Below, in pieces: positions 1 through 5,000 of a stretch of DNA of 5,140 nt. Positions within the stretch are counted from its first letter, which is position 1. Each line of letters begins with the position of its first letter. Under the pieces are notes generated by a model, which ran no database searches, had not been told where the DNA came from, and saw only the letters and a list, made by a program, of their open reading frames with translations. The translations under genes were made by a program, and so were the position numbers. The DNA comes from DATMNI01 sp035570275 (lineage in GTDB: Bacteria > Acidobacteriota > Terriglobia > Bryobacterales > Bryobacteraceae): contig DATMNI010000140.1 in NCBI GenBank assembly GCA_035570275.1, forward strand, positions 1-5,140, written 5' to 3'.

Positions 1-261
1 AGTCAGGATCGAAGAGATGGTTGGGTCGAACTGAATTGGGCTCGAGACGATTACAAAGCGAGCTTCGGATTGGTATGGCGAGTGATCAACAGAATCAAAA
101 TGACGCGCTCCTCGGAGTGCAGGCAGAACCACGCCCAAACACTCCTTGACTCAGCCGACATTGTTAAAGAGAGGATTTATCGACACCTATCCGGACCGGA
201 GCCATTTCTCTCACTCAATCAACTGTCGGCGTTTTCAGCAGTTTATGAATGCTGGCCTTGA
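1..261 (+). CDS. Possible 3' end of a gene cut by the left edge (unrecognised)
   Basis: Frame 1 is open from the first base to a TGA at 259-261, which gives 86 codons without a stop. An internal ATG lies at 70 but has no convincing Shine-Dalgarno sequence, so if the frame is real it is more likely the tail of a gene starting outside the window. The peptide begins SQDRRDGWVELNWARDDYKA and ends NQLSAFSAVYECWP; I recognise no family. By hand count, roughly the first 34 codons have about 50% G+C in positions 1 and 3 and about 41% in position 2, a weak coding pattern and poorer than in the genes downstream. A dispersed DNA repeat (171-191) lies inside the frame, which argues that at least the last third is non-coding or eroded. 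It could equally be a chance open frame. Confidence 0.22.
   Translation, partial: SQDRRDGWVELNWARDDYKASFGLVWRVINRIKMTRSSECRQNHAQTLLDSADIVKERIYRHLSGPEPFLSLNQLSAFSAVYECWP
171..191 (+). repeat. Left copy of a dispersed 21-bp repeat (TTATCGACAYCTATC family)
   Basis: The 21 bases at 171-191 match 4758-4778 in the same orientation at 19 of 21 positions. The shared core is GAGGATTT-N-TCGACA-Y-CTATC, and both copies run on into a GG..ACCGG context (192-198 and 4779-4786). The copies lie about 4.6 kb apart on opposite sides of the four-gene cluster. The differences do not follow the synonymous pattern of a conserved protein in any one frame, so this looks like conservation of DNA. It could be a dispersed intergenic repeat, a regulator binding site or a mobile-element remnant. 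Confidence 0.6.
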
Positions 262-534
262 CAAAGACTATACTGAGGAGCAGCATCTGACTGCGTTTGG
301 CGGTCCTACCCACCGCACTCCCGTCGCTCTCGGGTAGCCCTTCGCGTTAACAGTGTGCGCTTCAGCGAGTAATCACTGACCCGCAAAACAATTCTCACCA
401 ACGATGTTCGAGCTTTCGGGACTCGGGGCACTCAGTTTCCATCTCTTTTGAAGAAGAAGGATGATCACTAGATCGTCGCGGAGCCTTTTGCGGGAAAGTC
501 GTGAGATCTAAATGACAGTGACTTCGAGTTCCTG

Positions 535-548
535 AATAAACCTTTATT
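535..548. repeat. A+T-rich palindrome upstream of the permease gene
   Basis: AATAAA at 535-540 and TTTATT at 543-548 are exact inverted repeats around a 2-base centre (CC). It ends 40 bases before the permease start codon and just before the Shine-Dalgarno tract. A symmetric A+T-rich site here could be an operator for the cluster, but a 6-bp arm is short enough to arise by chance. The centre is too small for a stable RNA hairpin, so a terminator is unlikely. Confidence 0.25.
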
Positions 549-566
549 TCGTTTCGATGAATCAAA

Positions 567-575
567 GGGGGGAGG
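567..575 (+). promoter_or_regulatory. Shine-Dalgarno tract for the AEC permease gene
   Basis: GGGGGGAGG lies here; its GGAGG core (571-575) is 13 bases before the ATG at 589, longer than the usual 5-9. No in-frame alternative fits better: the frame is closed by TGA at 580-582, and the next in-frame ATG (622) lies even further away. This fixes 589 as the start. Confidence 0.6.
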
Positions 576-588
576 CGATTGAACGGCG

Positions 589-1581
589 ATGGTCAGCACC
601 ATCTTAGGCGCGCTTCTTCCCATGCTGGTCACTTTCCTGCTGGGGTTCTTCGCCGCCTGGCGCCGGGATTTTGGCCCGAAGGACGCCTCGACCCTGAACC
701 GGATGGTGCTGGTTTACGCCGTGCCTCTCGCGCTTTTTGCCGGAACTGTCACCACCTCGCGGGCCGCGCTGGTGCAAGACGTTTCGCTGGTGATTGCGTT
801 GTGCGCCGCCATCGTTAGCCTGTATGGCGCGGTGTTTCTCTTGTGCCGTTTTGTTTTTCATTTTCAACCAGGCCGGAGTGCGCTGGCGGCGTTGACAGCT
901 TCCGCGCCAGCGGTGCCCTTCGTAGGTCCCGCGGTTCTCGGCGATCTGTTTGGACGGTCGAGCGCCATTCCGATCGCGATATCCAGCCTGGTCATTAACC
1001 TTACCGTGGTGCCCGTCACGCTGCTGATTCTGGCTTTGGGTGCGACGGCGAAAAACAACACGGCGGAGACTGCTTCAGCCGCGCCAGGCGAAAAGCAGTC
1101 TGCGTCATCCGCCGCGTCTCAGCTCTCGCTTCTCGCGTCCAAGCTCGGGGACACGGTGAAAGAGCCGATCGTTTGGGCGCCGGTTCTGGCGTTCGTCGTC
1201 GTCCTGTGTGGATTGCACATTCCGAAACTCCTCATCCACTCGATGGCCATGCTAGGAAGTGCGTCCGGAGGCGTGGCCATGTTCGCCTGCGGCATTGTGC
1301 TGGCCGCCGGGAAAATCGAAATCAACAAAACCGTTTTGTCGCTAGTCTTGCTCAAAAATATTCTGCAGCCCGCTCTCGTCCTGATTGGTTTGCGCTGGAT
1401 CGGTTATGGGGATCCCATCGTCAGCGAGGCAGTGCTCACCACGGCCATTCCCACCATGCCGCTGGTGATCATGTTCGCCATGCAATATCGCATTGAAGAG
1501 GGCGAGGCGGCTTCCGCCGTGTTCCTCAGCGTGGTGGGCTCGGTCGTTTCCATGGGAATTTTCATCGCGCTCACCAAATAA
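589..1581 (+). CDS. AEC-family (auxin efflux carrier type) organic-anion permease
   Basis: A 330-residue integral membrane protein of the AEC family (PIN/MdcF-like; TC 2.A.69), whose bacterial members include malonate and other carboxylate carriers of about 310-320 residues. The hydrophobic segments suggest about ten helices in the usual 5+5 layout: residues 3-23, 38-54, 62-90, 97-120, 124-151, then 193-211, 215-240, 247-268, 279-298 and 305-328. A hydrophilic Ala/Ser-rich loop at about 152-190 divides the halves. Family-like helix breaks are visible in the first half (APAVPFVGPAVLGDLFG near 107-122) and second half (AVLTTAIPTMPLVIMF near 281-296). It is the first gene of the cluster, 39 bases before the MmgE/PrpD gene, so it probably imports (or exports) the small organic acid handled by that enzyme. 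Family assignment is firm; substrate and direction are inference. The frame is intact with no sign of truncation. Confidence 0.92.
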   Translation: MVSTILGALLPMLVTFLLGFFAAWRRDFGPKDASTLNRMVLVYAVPLALFAGTVTTSRAALVQDVSLVIALCAAIVSLYGAVFLLCRFVFHFQPGRSALAALTASAPAVPFVGPAVLGDLFGRSSAIPIAISSLVINLTVVPVTLLILALGATAKNNTAETASAAPGEKQSASSAASQLSLLASKLGDTVKEPIVWAPVLAFVVVLCGLHIPKLLIHSMAMLGSASGGVAMFACGIVLAAGKIEINKTVLSLVLLKNILQPALVLIGLRWIGYGDPIVSEAVLTTAIPTMPLVIMFAMQYRIEEGEAASAVFLSVVGSVVSMGIFIALTK

Positions 1582-1603
1582 ATTTACGAATTCACTCGAT
1601 AGC

Positions 1604-1611
1604 AAAGGAGG
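1604..1611 (+). promoter_or_regulatory. Strong Shine-Dalgarno for the MmgE/PrpD gene
   Basis: AAAGGAGG ends 9 bases before the ATG at 1621. It is a near-perfect anti-16S match, suggesting efficient translation of the second gene of the cluster. Confidence 0.75.
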
Positions 1612-1620
1612 ATTCCGATC

Positions 1621-3054
1621 ATGACTCAAGTCGAAGCACTTGCTAAGTACGCCGCCCGCGCTTCCTACGCCGATCTCTCGGCCGAATCGCGCCGCCAATT
1701 GCCCATCCACATTCTGGATTCGCTGGGCTGCTGCATTGCGGCCCTCGGCGCTGGTCCAGTGCAGGCCTGTCGCGAACAGGTCGCGGAATTCGGCGCCGCC
1801 GGCCCGAGCACCTCGACCACCTCGGGCGACGCGGGCTCCTCGTGTTCATTAATCGGCGGCGGCCAGGCCAACCCGATCTACGCCGCGTTCTGGCACACCG
1901 CACTCGTACGCTACGTCGATTTCATGGACAACTTCCTGGCGCAAACCGAAACCTGCCACACCGCCGACAATTTCGGCGTTGCGCTCACCATCGCCGACTA
2001 CATCGGCGGCAGCGGACGCGACCTGATGCTCGGCGTGGCAGTGGGCTACACCGTGCAGTCCCGCTTCGTCGATCACGCCAACTTCATGACCAGCGGCTTC
2101 GACCACACTTCGCAATTGGCCTTTTCGCTGAATGCCGCCGCCGGCCGGCTGCTCGGCCTGGCCGAGCCGCAGATCGCGAGCGCCATCGCCATGGCCGCGG
2201 TCAGCGATGCGTCCTTCGCCGTGGTTCGCGCCAAGCCGCTCTCGCAGTGGAAAGGCCTGGCTTCATCGCAGTCGGCGCTCGGCGCGATGAATACCCTCTT
2301 CCTCGCGCGCCGCGGCGTCCAGGGACCGCTGCAAGTGATCGAAGGCCCGCTGGGCATTGACCATCTGTTGCGAATGCAGATCGACATCGACTGGAACAAA
2401 GAAGGCTACGAAGGTGTCGTGGGCAGCACCATCAAAAAATACAACTCCATGATCCACACCCAGTCCTCGGTCCATTGCATGGTCGAAATCGCGCGCCAGA
2501 ACAAAATCGATCCCAGCAAGGTTGTCGCAATCGAAGCGGAGGTCTTCCAACTGGCCTATGACTTTGCCGGCGGCGGCCTCTACGGCATGGACAAAGTCAT
2601 CCGCATCAAGGAACAGGCCGATCACAGCTTGCCCTACTTGCTGGCGGTGGCCCTTCTCGACGGCGATGTGATGCCGGCGCAATTCCAGCCGGATCGCATC
2701 GCGCGAGCGGACGTCCAGAACTTGCTGAAGAAAGTTTCGGTCCGGCCCAATCACGAATTCACCGAAGAGTATCCCGCGAAAATGCCCGCCAGGATCACCG
2801 TCCGGCTGCAAGACGGAAAAGTGATCGAGCACGAAGTTCAGGACTACCCGGGCCTCGCTTCCCGTCCGTTCACCTGGGATGAATCGGTCGAGAAGTTCGA
2901 CAGGCTGGTCACTGGCCGCGCTGATCCAGCGTTGTCCGCGGAAATTAAAGACGCCGTACGTTCCATTGAAAACATTCAAGTCCGGGATCTGATGAAACTC
3001 CTCGCCGGCGTCAAGGCCGGCCAGCGCACCACCGCGTCATCGGGCGCCCGCTGA
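1621..3054 (+). CDS. MmgE/PrpD family protein (2-methylcitrate dehydratase-like)
   Basis: A cytoplasmic enzyme of the MmgE/PrpD fold, which includes 2-methylcitrate dehydratase (PrpD) and cis-aconitate decarboxylase. Its 477 residues are close to the roughly 450-490 typical of the family, so it is full length. The N-terminal all-helical domain spans about 1-265 and 410-477, with the lid domain between. Family signatures seen: RYVDFMDN (97-104, acidic pair D100/D103), TCHTADN (111-117, H113), GFDHTSQ (159-165), KPLSQWKG (205-212), KKYNSMIHTQ (272-281, resembling the PrpD 'K-[FY]-x-x-x-x-H-x-Q' stretch) and ADHSLPYLLAVALLDG (333-348). GFDHT differs from the commoner GFHPT, with Asp where many members have His and the His one place later. 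To my knowledge this occurs in a whole subfamily, so it may mark a different substrate rather than damage. No prpB or prpC is present, so a methylcitrate cycle role is unlikely. Family is certain; the reaction is not. Confidence 0.93.
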   Translation: MTQVEALAKYAARASYADLSAESRRQLPIHILDSLGCCIAALGAGPVQACREQVAEFGAAGPSTSTTSGDAGSSCSLIGGGQANPIYAAFWHTALVRYVDFMDNFLAQTETCHTADNFGVALTIADYIGGSGRDLMLGVAVGYTVQSRFVDHANFMTSGFDHTSQLAFSLNAAAGRLLGLAEPQIASAIAMAAVSDASFAVVRAKPLSQWKGLASSQSALGAMNTLFLARRGVQGPLQVIEGPLGIDHLLRMQIDIDWNKEGYEGVVGSTIKKYNSMIHTQSSVHCMVEIARQNKIDPSKVVAIEAEVFQLAYDFAGGGLYGMDKVIRIKEQADHSLPYLLAVALLDGDVMPAQFQPDRIARADVQNLLKKVSVRPNHEFTEEYPAKMPARITVRLQDGKVIEHEVQDYPGLASRPFTWDESVEKFDRLVTGRADPALSAEIKDAVRSIENIQVRDLMKLLAGVKAGQRTTASSGAR

Positions 3055-3098
3055 GGTCACCGCAAACGAATCGTCACAAAACAAAAAGGAGAATACAC

Positions 3099-3533
3099 AT
3101 GGCGATTACCGAAAAGCAGGTTCGTGAAATCTTCGAGGGACTCGAGACCGGCGATGGCGCCGCATTCTTTGCCTATGTGGCCGACAACGTGGACTGGATT
3201 GTCGAAGGCACCCACCCGCTGGCCGGCCACTATCTCAGCAAGGAAGCTTTCATCGACGGCACCTTCACCAAACTGGATCAGATTCTCCCGCAGGGCACAG
3301 AGCTTAACGTGGAGCACGTCTTGGTGAGCGGCGATTGGGCGGTGGTCGAATTGCACTCCCTCGCTACCGCCAAAAACGGATTCAGGTTTGACAATCGCTA
3401 TTGCTGGGTCTGCCGTTTCGCTGCTGGTAAGATCGTGGAGGTTCGTGCCTACCTCGATTCGGCTCTCGTCGCGAAACTCTTTCAGGAAAATCCGCTGCCC
3501 GCGGCGAACAAGGCCTCGCGAGCCGCGATCTAG
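3099..3533 (+). CDS. NTF2-like / SnoaL-type small protein
   Basis: A 144-residue protein with the pattern of the NTF2-like superfamily (ketosteroid isomerase, SnoaL, limonene-epoxide hydrolase), whose members are usually 110-150 residues with a cone-shaped alpha+beta barrel. It opens with helices (residues 5-28, EKQVREIFEGLETGDGAAFF), followed by DNVDWIVEGTHPLAG (29-43) with the superfamily's typical aromatic after an Asp (D32, W33). A second helix (47-62) follows, then long strands at about 67-90 and 93-110, ending KIVEVRAYLDS (111-121), a common C-terminal strand motif. There is no signal peptide. The start has a good Shine-Dalgarno (AAGGAGA, 3086-3092) 6 bases before the ATG. The gene lies 44 bases after the MmgE/PrpD gene and is presumably co-transcribed. 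It could be an isomerase, hydratase or non-catalytic binding protein; the sequence does not decide this. Confidence 0.85.
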   Translation: MAITEKQVREIFEGLETGDGAAFFAYVADNVDWIVEGTHPLAGHYLSKEAFIDGTFTKLDQILPQGTELNVEHVLVSGDWAVVELHSLATAKNGFRFDNRYCWVCRFAAGKIVEVRAYLDSALVAKLFQENPLPAANKASRAAI

Positions 3534-3620
3534 ACGTCACACTCGACAAAAAAAACTCATGGTTTGTCAGTCACGCCAGCGATCAGGACATGAAACCGTT
3601 CGCCGCGAAGAGAAATTTCA

Positions 3621-3627
3621 AAGGGAG
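3621..3627 (+). promoter_or_regulatory. Shine-Dalgarno that fixes the hydrolase start
   Basis: AAGGGAG lies 6 bases before the ATG at 3634. The open frame runs back to 3388 inside the NTF2-like gene, but no upstream in-frame start has comparable spacing, and only the 3634 start puts an export signal at the N-terminus. A second in-frame ATG at 3646 is possible but would sit 18 bases from this site. Confidence 0.7.
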
Positions 3628-3633
3628 AAACAG

Positions 3634-4437
3634 ATGAGTAATTCGATGAGGTTTGTGGGAGTCGTACAAAAATGTTTTCGGTCCATTTGCGTTGGTTTAT
3701 TGCTGTTGGCCTGCAGCGTGCTCTCCGCGCAGAACCGGCCGCAGGGCGTCAAAAATATTGTTCTAGTGCATGGCGCCTGGGCCGATGGTTCCGGCTGGCG
3801 CGGCGTCTACGACATGCTGGTCAAGGACGGCTACAACGTCAGCATGGTGCAGGAGCCGGAGACGACCTTCAACGACGATGTGACCGCCACCAAGCGGATT
3901 CTCGCGCTGCAGGATGGACCGACCATTTTAGTCGCGCACAGTTATGGCGGCGCGGTAATTACCGAAGCTGGCGTGGACCCATCAGTCGTCGGCCTGGTCT
4001 ATGTCGCGGCACACATGCCCGACGCCGGCGAGAAAGAATCCGAAGACGGCAAGCGCTTTCCCAGCGATCTGGCCAAATCCGGAGCCACCAAGTCCACGCC
4101 GGACGGTTTCACCTACATCGACCCGGCGCGCTTTCATGAATTGTTCTCGGCCGACCTGCCCGCCGATCAGGCCGCGTTCATGGCGCGCTCCCAGGTCTTC
4201 AACTATGGACCAAATTTTTCCGGGACGATCAGCGCCGCGGCCTGGAGAACCAAACCGAGCTGGATGGTGGTGGCCGGAAGCGATCGCACCATCAACCCGG
4301 ACCTGGAACGCTGGTACGCCAAGCGCGCCAACAGCCACACCACCGAAGTCCCCGGCGCCAGCCACTGCGTATTCATCTCCCATCCCAAGGAAGTTGCCGG
4401 CGTAATAGAAAGCGCCGCGCGCGCGTCAGCGAAGTAG
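3634..4437 (+). CDS. Exported alpha/beta hydrolase (esterase-like)
   Basis: Read from 3634 this is a 267-residue alpha/beta-hydrolase-fold protein of the small esterase group. An N-terminal export signal is visible: basic residues up to R16, a hydrophobic core SICVGLLLLACSVLSA (17-32), then the mature domain. LLAC (24-27) with Ser at +2 could be a lipobox, so it may be an outer-membrane-directed lipoprotein lipidated at C27; cleavage after A32 by signal peptidase I is the alternative. Catalytic features: the oxyanion-side HGAW (46-49), the nucleophile elbow AHSYGG with Ser103, the acid Asp217 in GSDRTINP (215-222), and His244 in GASHCVF (241-247). The elbow has Ala in place of the first Gly of GxSxG, as in some lipases. 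The core is full length (usual 230-280). It follows the NTF2-like gene by 100 bases, so co-transcription is likely but not certain. Substrate unknown; an ester or lactone outside the cytoplasm is inference. Confidence 0.9.
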   Translation: MSNSMRFVGVVQKCFRSICVGLLLLACSVLSAQNRPQGVKNIVLVHGAWADGSGWRGVYDMLVKDGYNVSMVQEPETTFNDDVTATKRILALQDGPTILVAHSYGGAVITEAGVDPSVVGLVYVAAHMPDAGEKESEDGKRFPSDLAKSGATKSTPDGFTYIDPARFHELFSADLPADQAAFMARSQVFNYGPNFSGTISAAAWRTKPSWMVVAGSDRTINPDLERWYAKRANSHTTEVPGASHCVFISHPKEVAGVIESAARASAK

Positions 4438-4490
4438 TCTCGATTCTGCAAATGGTTTCACACGTAAGTAATTTCGAAAAAGCAGGAAAC

Positions 4491-4673
4491 ATGGCCATTT
4501 ACTCTGGTAAGGACATGCCCAAGGAAGTCGGTCGTACGACAATGGATGTTGAGGTCAAGAATTGGCTCAAAGACGGCCCGGTCCTGGGCTCGCATGAACC
4601 GATAGCCGCGCAGCGTGCGGCGCACGACCGGTTTATCGACGCCGACAAACCGCCCATCGGGAAGGTCGAATAA
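4491..4673 (+). CDS. Small hypothetical protein
   Basis: A 60-residue ORF starting MAIYSGKDMPKEVG and ending ADKPPIGKVE. I do not recognise it. By hand count G+C is about 65%, 40% and 70% in codon positions 1, 2 and 3, the classic pattern of a coding frame in a GC-rich genome, which supports this strand over the overlapping - strand open frame. The product is charged and soluble, with no signal peptide, membrane segment or Cys. The frame extends upstream to an ATG at 4452, but that start has no ribosome binding site. The 4491 start has AGGA at 4484-4487, only 3 bases away, so initiation is weak either way. It lies 53 bases after the hydrolase gene and could be the last member of the cluster or a fragment of a longer gene. 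A 13-base palindrome overlaps its stop codon. Confidence 0.42.
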   Translation: MAIYSGKDMPKEVGRTTMDVEVKNWLKDGPVLGSHEPIAAQRAAHDRFIDADKPPIGKVE

Positions 4674-4682
4674 CGCCGTTAT
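4670..4682. repeat. Palindrome over the stop codon of the small ORF
   Basis: ATAACGCCGTTAT is an exact inverted repeat: 6-base arms around a single C. It covers the TAA stop (4671-4673) of the small ORF. It is too tight for an RNA hairpin, so a dimeric-regulator site or chance are the options. Confidence 0.3.
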
Positions 4683-4713
4683 CGGACATTGATTTTCAGA
4701 TAGATGTCGATAA
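4679..4713. repeat. Imperfect inverted repeat made of two copies of the element
   Basis: TTATCGGACAT (4679-4689) faces ATGTCGATAA (4704-4713). They pair over 10 bp with one bulged G and a 14-base loop. The right arm belongs to an inverted copy of the TTATCGACAYCTATC element (4698-4713); the left arm is a degenerate copy in the direct orientation. As RNA it could form a hairpin after the small ORF, but no T-run follows, so I do not call a terminator. Confidence 0.45.
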
Positions 4714-4778
4714 CAGGGATTATCACTACCTATCTCACTCTGAGATGATGGTGGGAAGAGGATTTCTCGACATCTATC
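4699..4778. repeat. 80-bp unit bounded by a perfect 12-bp inverted repeat
   Basis: GATAGATGTCGA (4699-4710) and TCGACATCTATC (4767-4778) are exact reverse complements, so the same element closes an 80-bp segment at both ends. Inside lies a third, diverged direct copy, TTATCACTACCTATC (4720-4734). The layout resembles a palindromic intergenic repeat or a very small non-autonomous element. I see no flanking target-site duplication. Confidence 0.5.
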
Positions 4779-4870
4779 GGGAACCGGCTGCTCCCGGCAT
4801 GTTTGCGGGCCTAGTTTCCGGTTACGCGACCACACAGGCAAGTGGATTGAGAGGTCGCGACTTCCCACCA
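4749..4870. repeat. Long-range 10-bp inverted repeat
   Basis: TGGTGGGAAG (4749-4758) and CTTCCCACCA (4861-4870) are exact reverse complements enclosing 102 bases. The left arm abuts the right copy of the 21-bp repeat; the right arm overlaps by one base the 8-base palindrome GTCGCGAC (4854-4861). Within the loop a smaller hairpin is possible (CGGGA 4778-4782 with TCCCG 4792-4796). It could close a structured RNA or mark an element end; length alone does not exclude chance. Confidence 0.35.
4758..4778 (+). repeat. Right copy of the dispersed 21-bp repeat
   Basis: Direct-orientation partner of 171-191 with 19 of 21 identical bases; the variable positions are 4766 (C for A) and 4773 (T for C). 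Its last 12 bases are also the right arm of the 80-bp inverted unit. Confidence 0.6.
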
Positions 4871-4893
4871 CGGACCCTCTGACTCGACATAAC

Positions 4894-4909
4894 GTCCGTT
4901 AGTCCGTTA
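4894..4909 (+). repeat. Short tandem repeat, GTCCGTTA x2
   Basis: Two perfect adjacent copies of an 8-base unit (4894-4901 and 4902-4909). No function is apparent. It may be a paired regulator site or simple slippage. Confidence 0.4.
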
Positions 4910-5000
4910 GAACGTAATCCAGGATCAATCCAGGGAGAGACGTCGCCACTTGACTGCGAAAGAGGTCACTCCTAAGCGTACCGTCCTTATCGGGCACAAA

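Larger units (their letters stand above)
373..579 (+). pseudogene. Possible decayed coding remnant
   Basis: After a TAA at 370-372, this frame reads protein-like text interrupted by in-frame stops at 469-471 (TAG) and 502-504 (TGA), and closes with TGA at 580-582. The pieces between stops include AFGTRGTQFPSLLKKKDDH, IVAEPFAGKS and DLNDSDFEFLNKPLFRFDES, with few rare residues and an acidic/aromatic pattern typical of real proteins. I recognise no family and see no start with a ribosome binding site. The frame happens to be the same as that of the AEC permease gene but is separated from it by the 580-582 stop. It may be chance; the call rests only on the look of the translation. Confidence 0.18.
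262..588. other. Leader region upstream of the cluster, no intact gene
   Basis: No intact gene is visible. A TTGACA hexamer at 258-263 is a perfect -35 match, but the hexamer 17 bases further on (CAGCAT, 281-286) is a poor -10, so I do not call a promoter. A possible decayed coding stretch (373-579) and a 14-base palindrome (535-548) lie just before the first gene. The promoter of the cluster presumably lies in this region but I cannot place it. Confidence 0.5.
4674..5000. other. Repeat-rich intergenic region, no gene
   Basis: No coding frame on either strand is convincing. A - strand frame spans 4458-4871 but runs through the repeat cluster and opposite the better-supported small ORF. The stretch carries several copies of the TTATCGACAYCTATC element, long-range inverted repeats and a short tandem repeat, all listed separately. 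The genes on either side converge here, and no U-tract terminator is visible for either. Confidence 0.55.

Noticed and set aside
258..286. TTGACA followed 17 bases later by CAGCAT as a promoter
   Set aside because: The -35 is perfect but the -10 matches the consensus at only three of six positions, and the next gene is 300 bases away.
2263..2979. 238-codon - strand frame inside the MmgE/PrpD gene
   Set aside because: It is a shadow of a well-conserved family gene on the + strand.
3534..3560. A-run after the NTF2-like gene as part of a terminator
   Set aside because: An A-run on the + strand does not give the U-tract needed for + strand termination, and no GC-rich stem of useful length precedes it.
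3388..3633. Upstream extension of the hydrolase frame (82 codons) overlapping the NTF2-like gene
   Set aside because: The 3388 start has no ribosome site, and the segment lies in another frame of a well-supported gene and would bury the export signal. The 3634 start explains all features.
3590..3637. 15-codon ORF (MKPFAAKRNFKGRNR) whose stop overlaps the hydrolase ATG as ATGA
   Set aside because: The overlap looks like translational coupling, but the only ribosome site is one base from its ATG and the peptide contains the next gene's Shine-Dalgarno. Most likely chance.
4629..4652. CGGTTT / AAACCG stem inside the small ORF
   Set aside because: It has only six pairs with a 12-base loop and lies inside a coding-like frame; no T-run follows.
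4458..4871. 137-codon open frame on the - strand
   Set aside because: It runs opposite the better-supported small ORF and through the repeat cluster, has no ribosome site I can see, and its first half is of repeat-derived composition.
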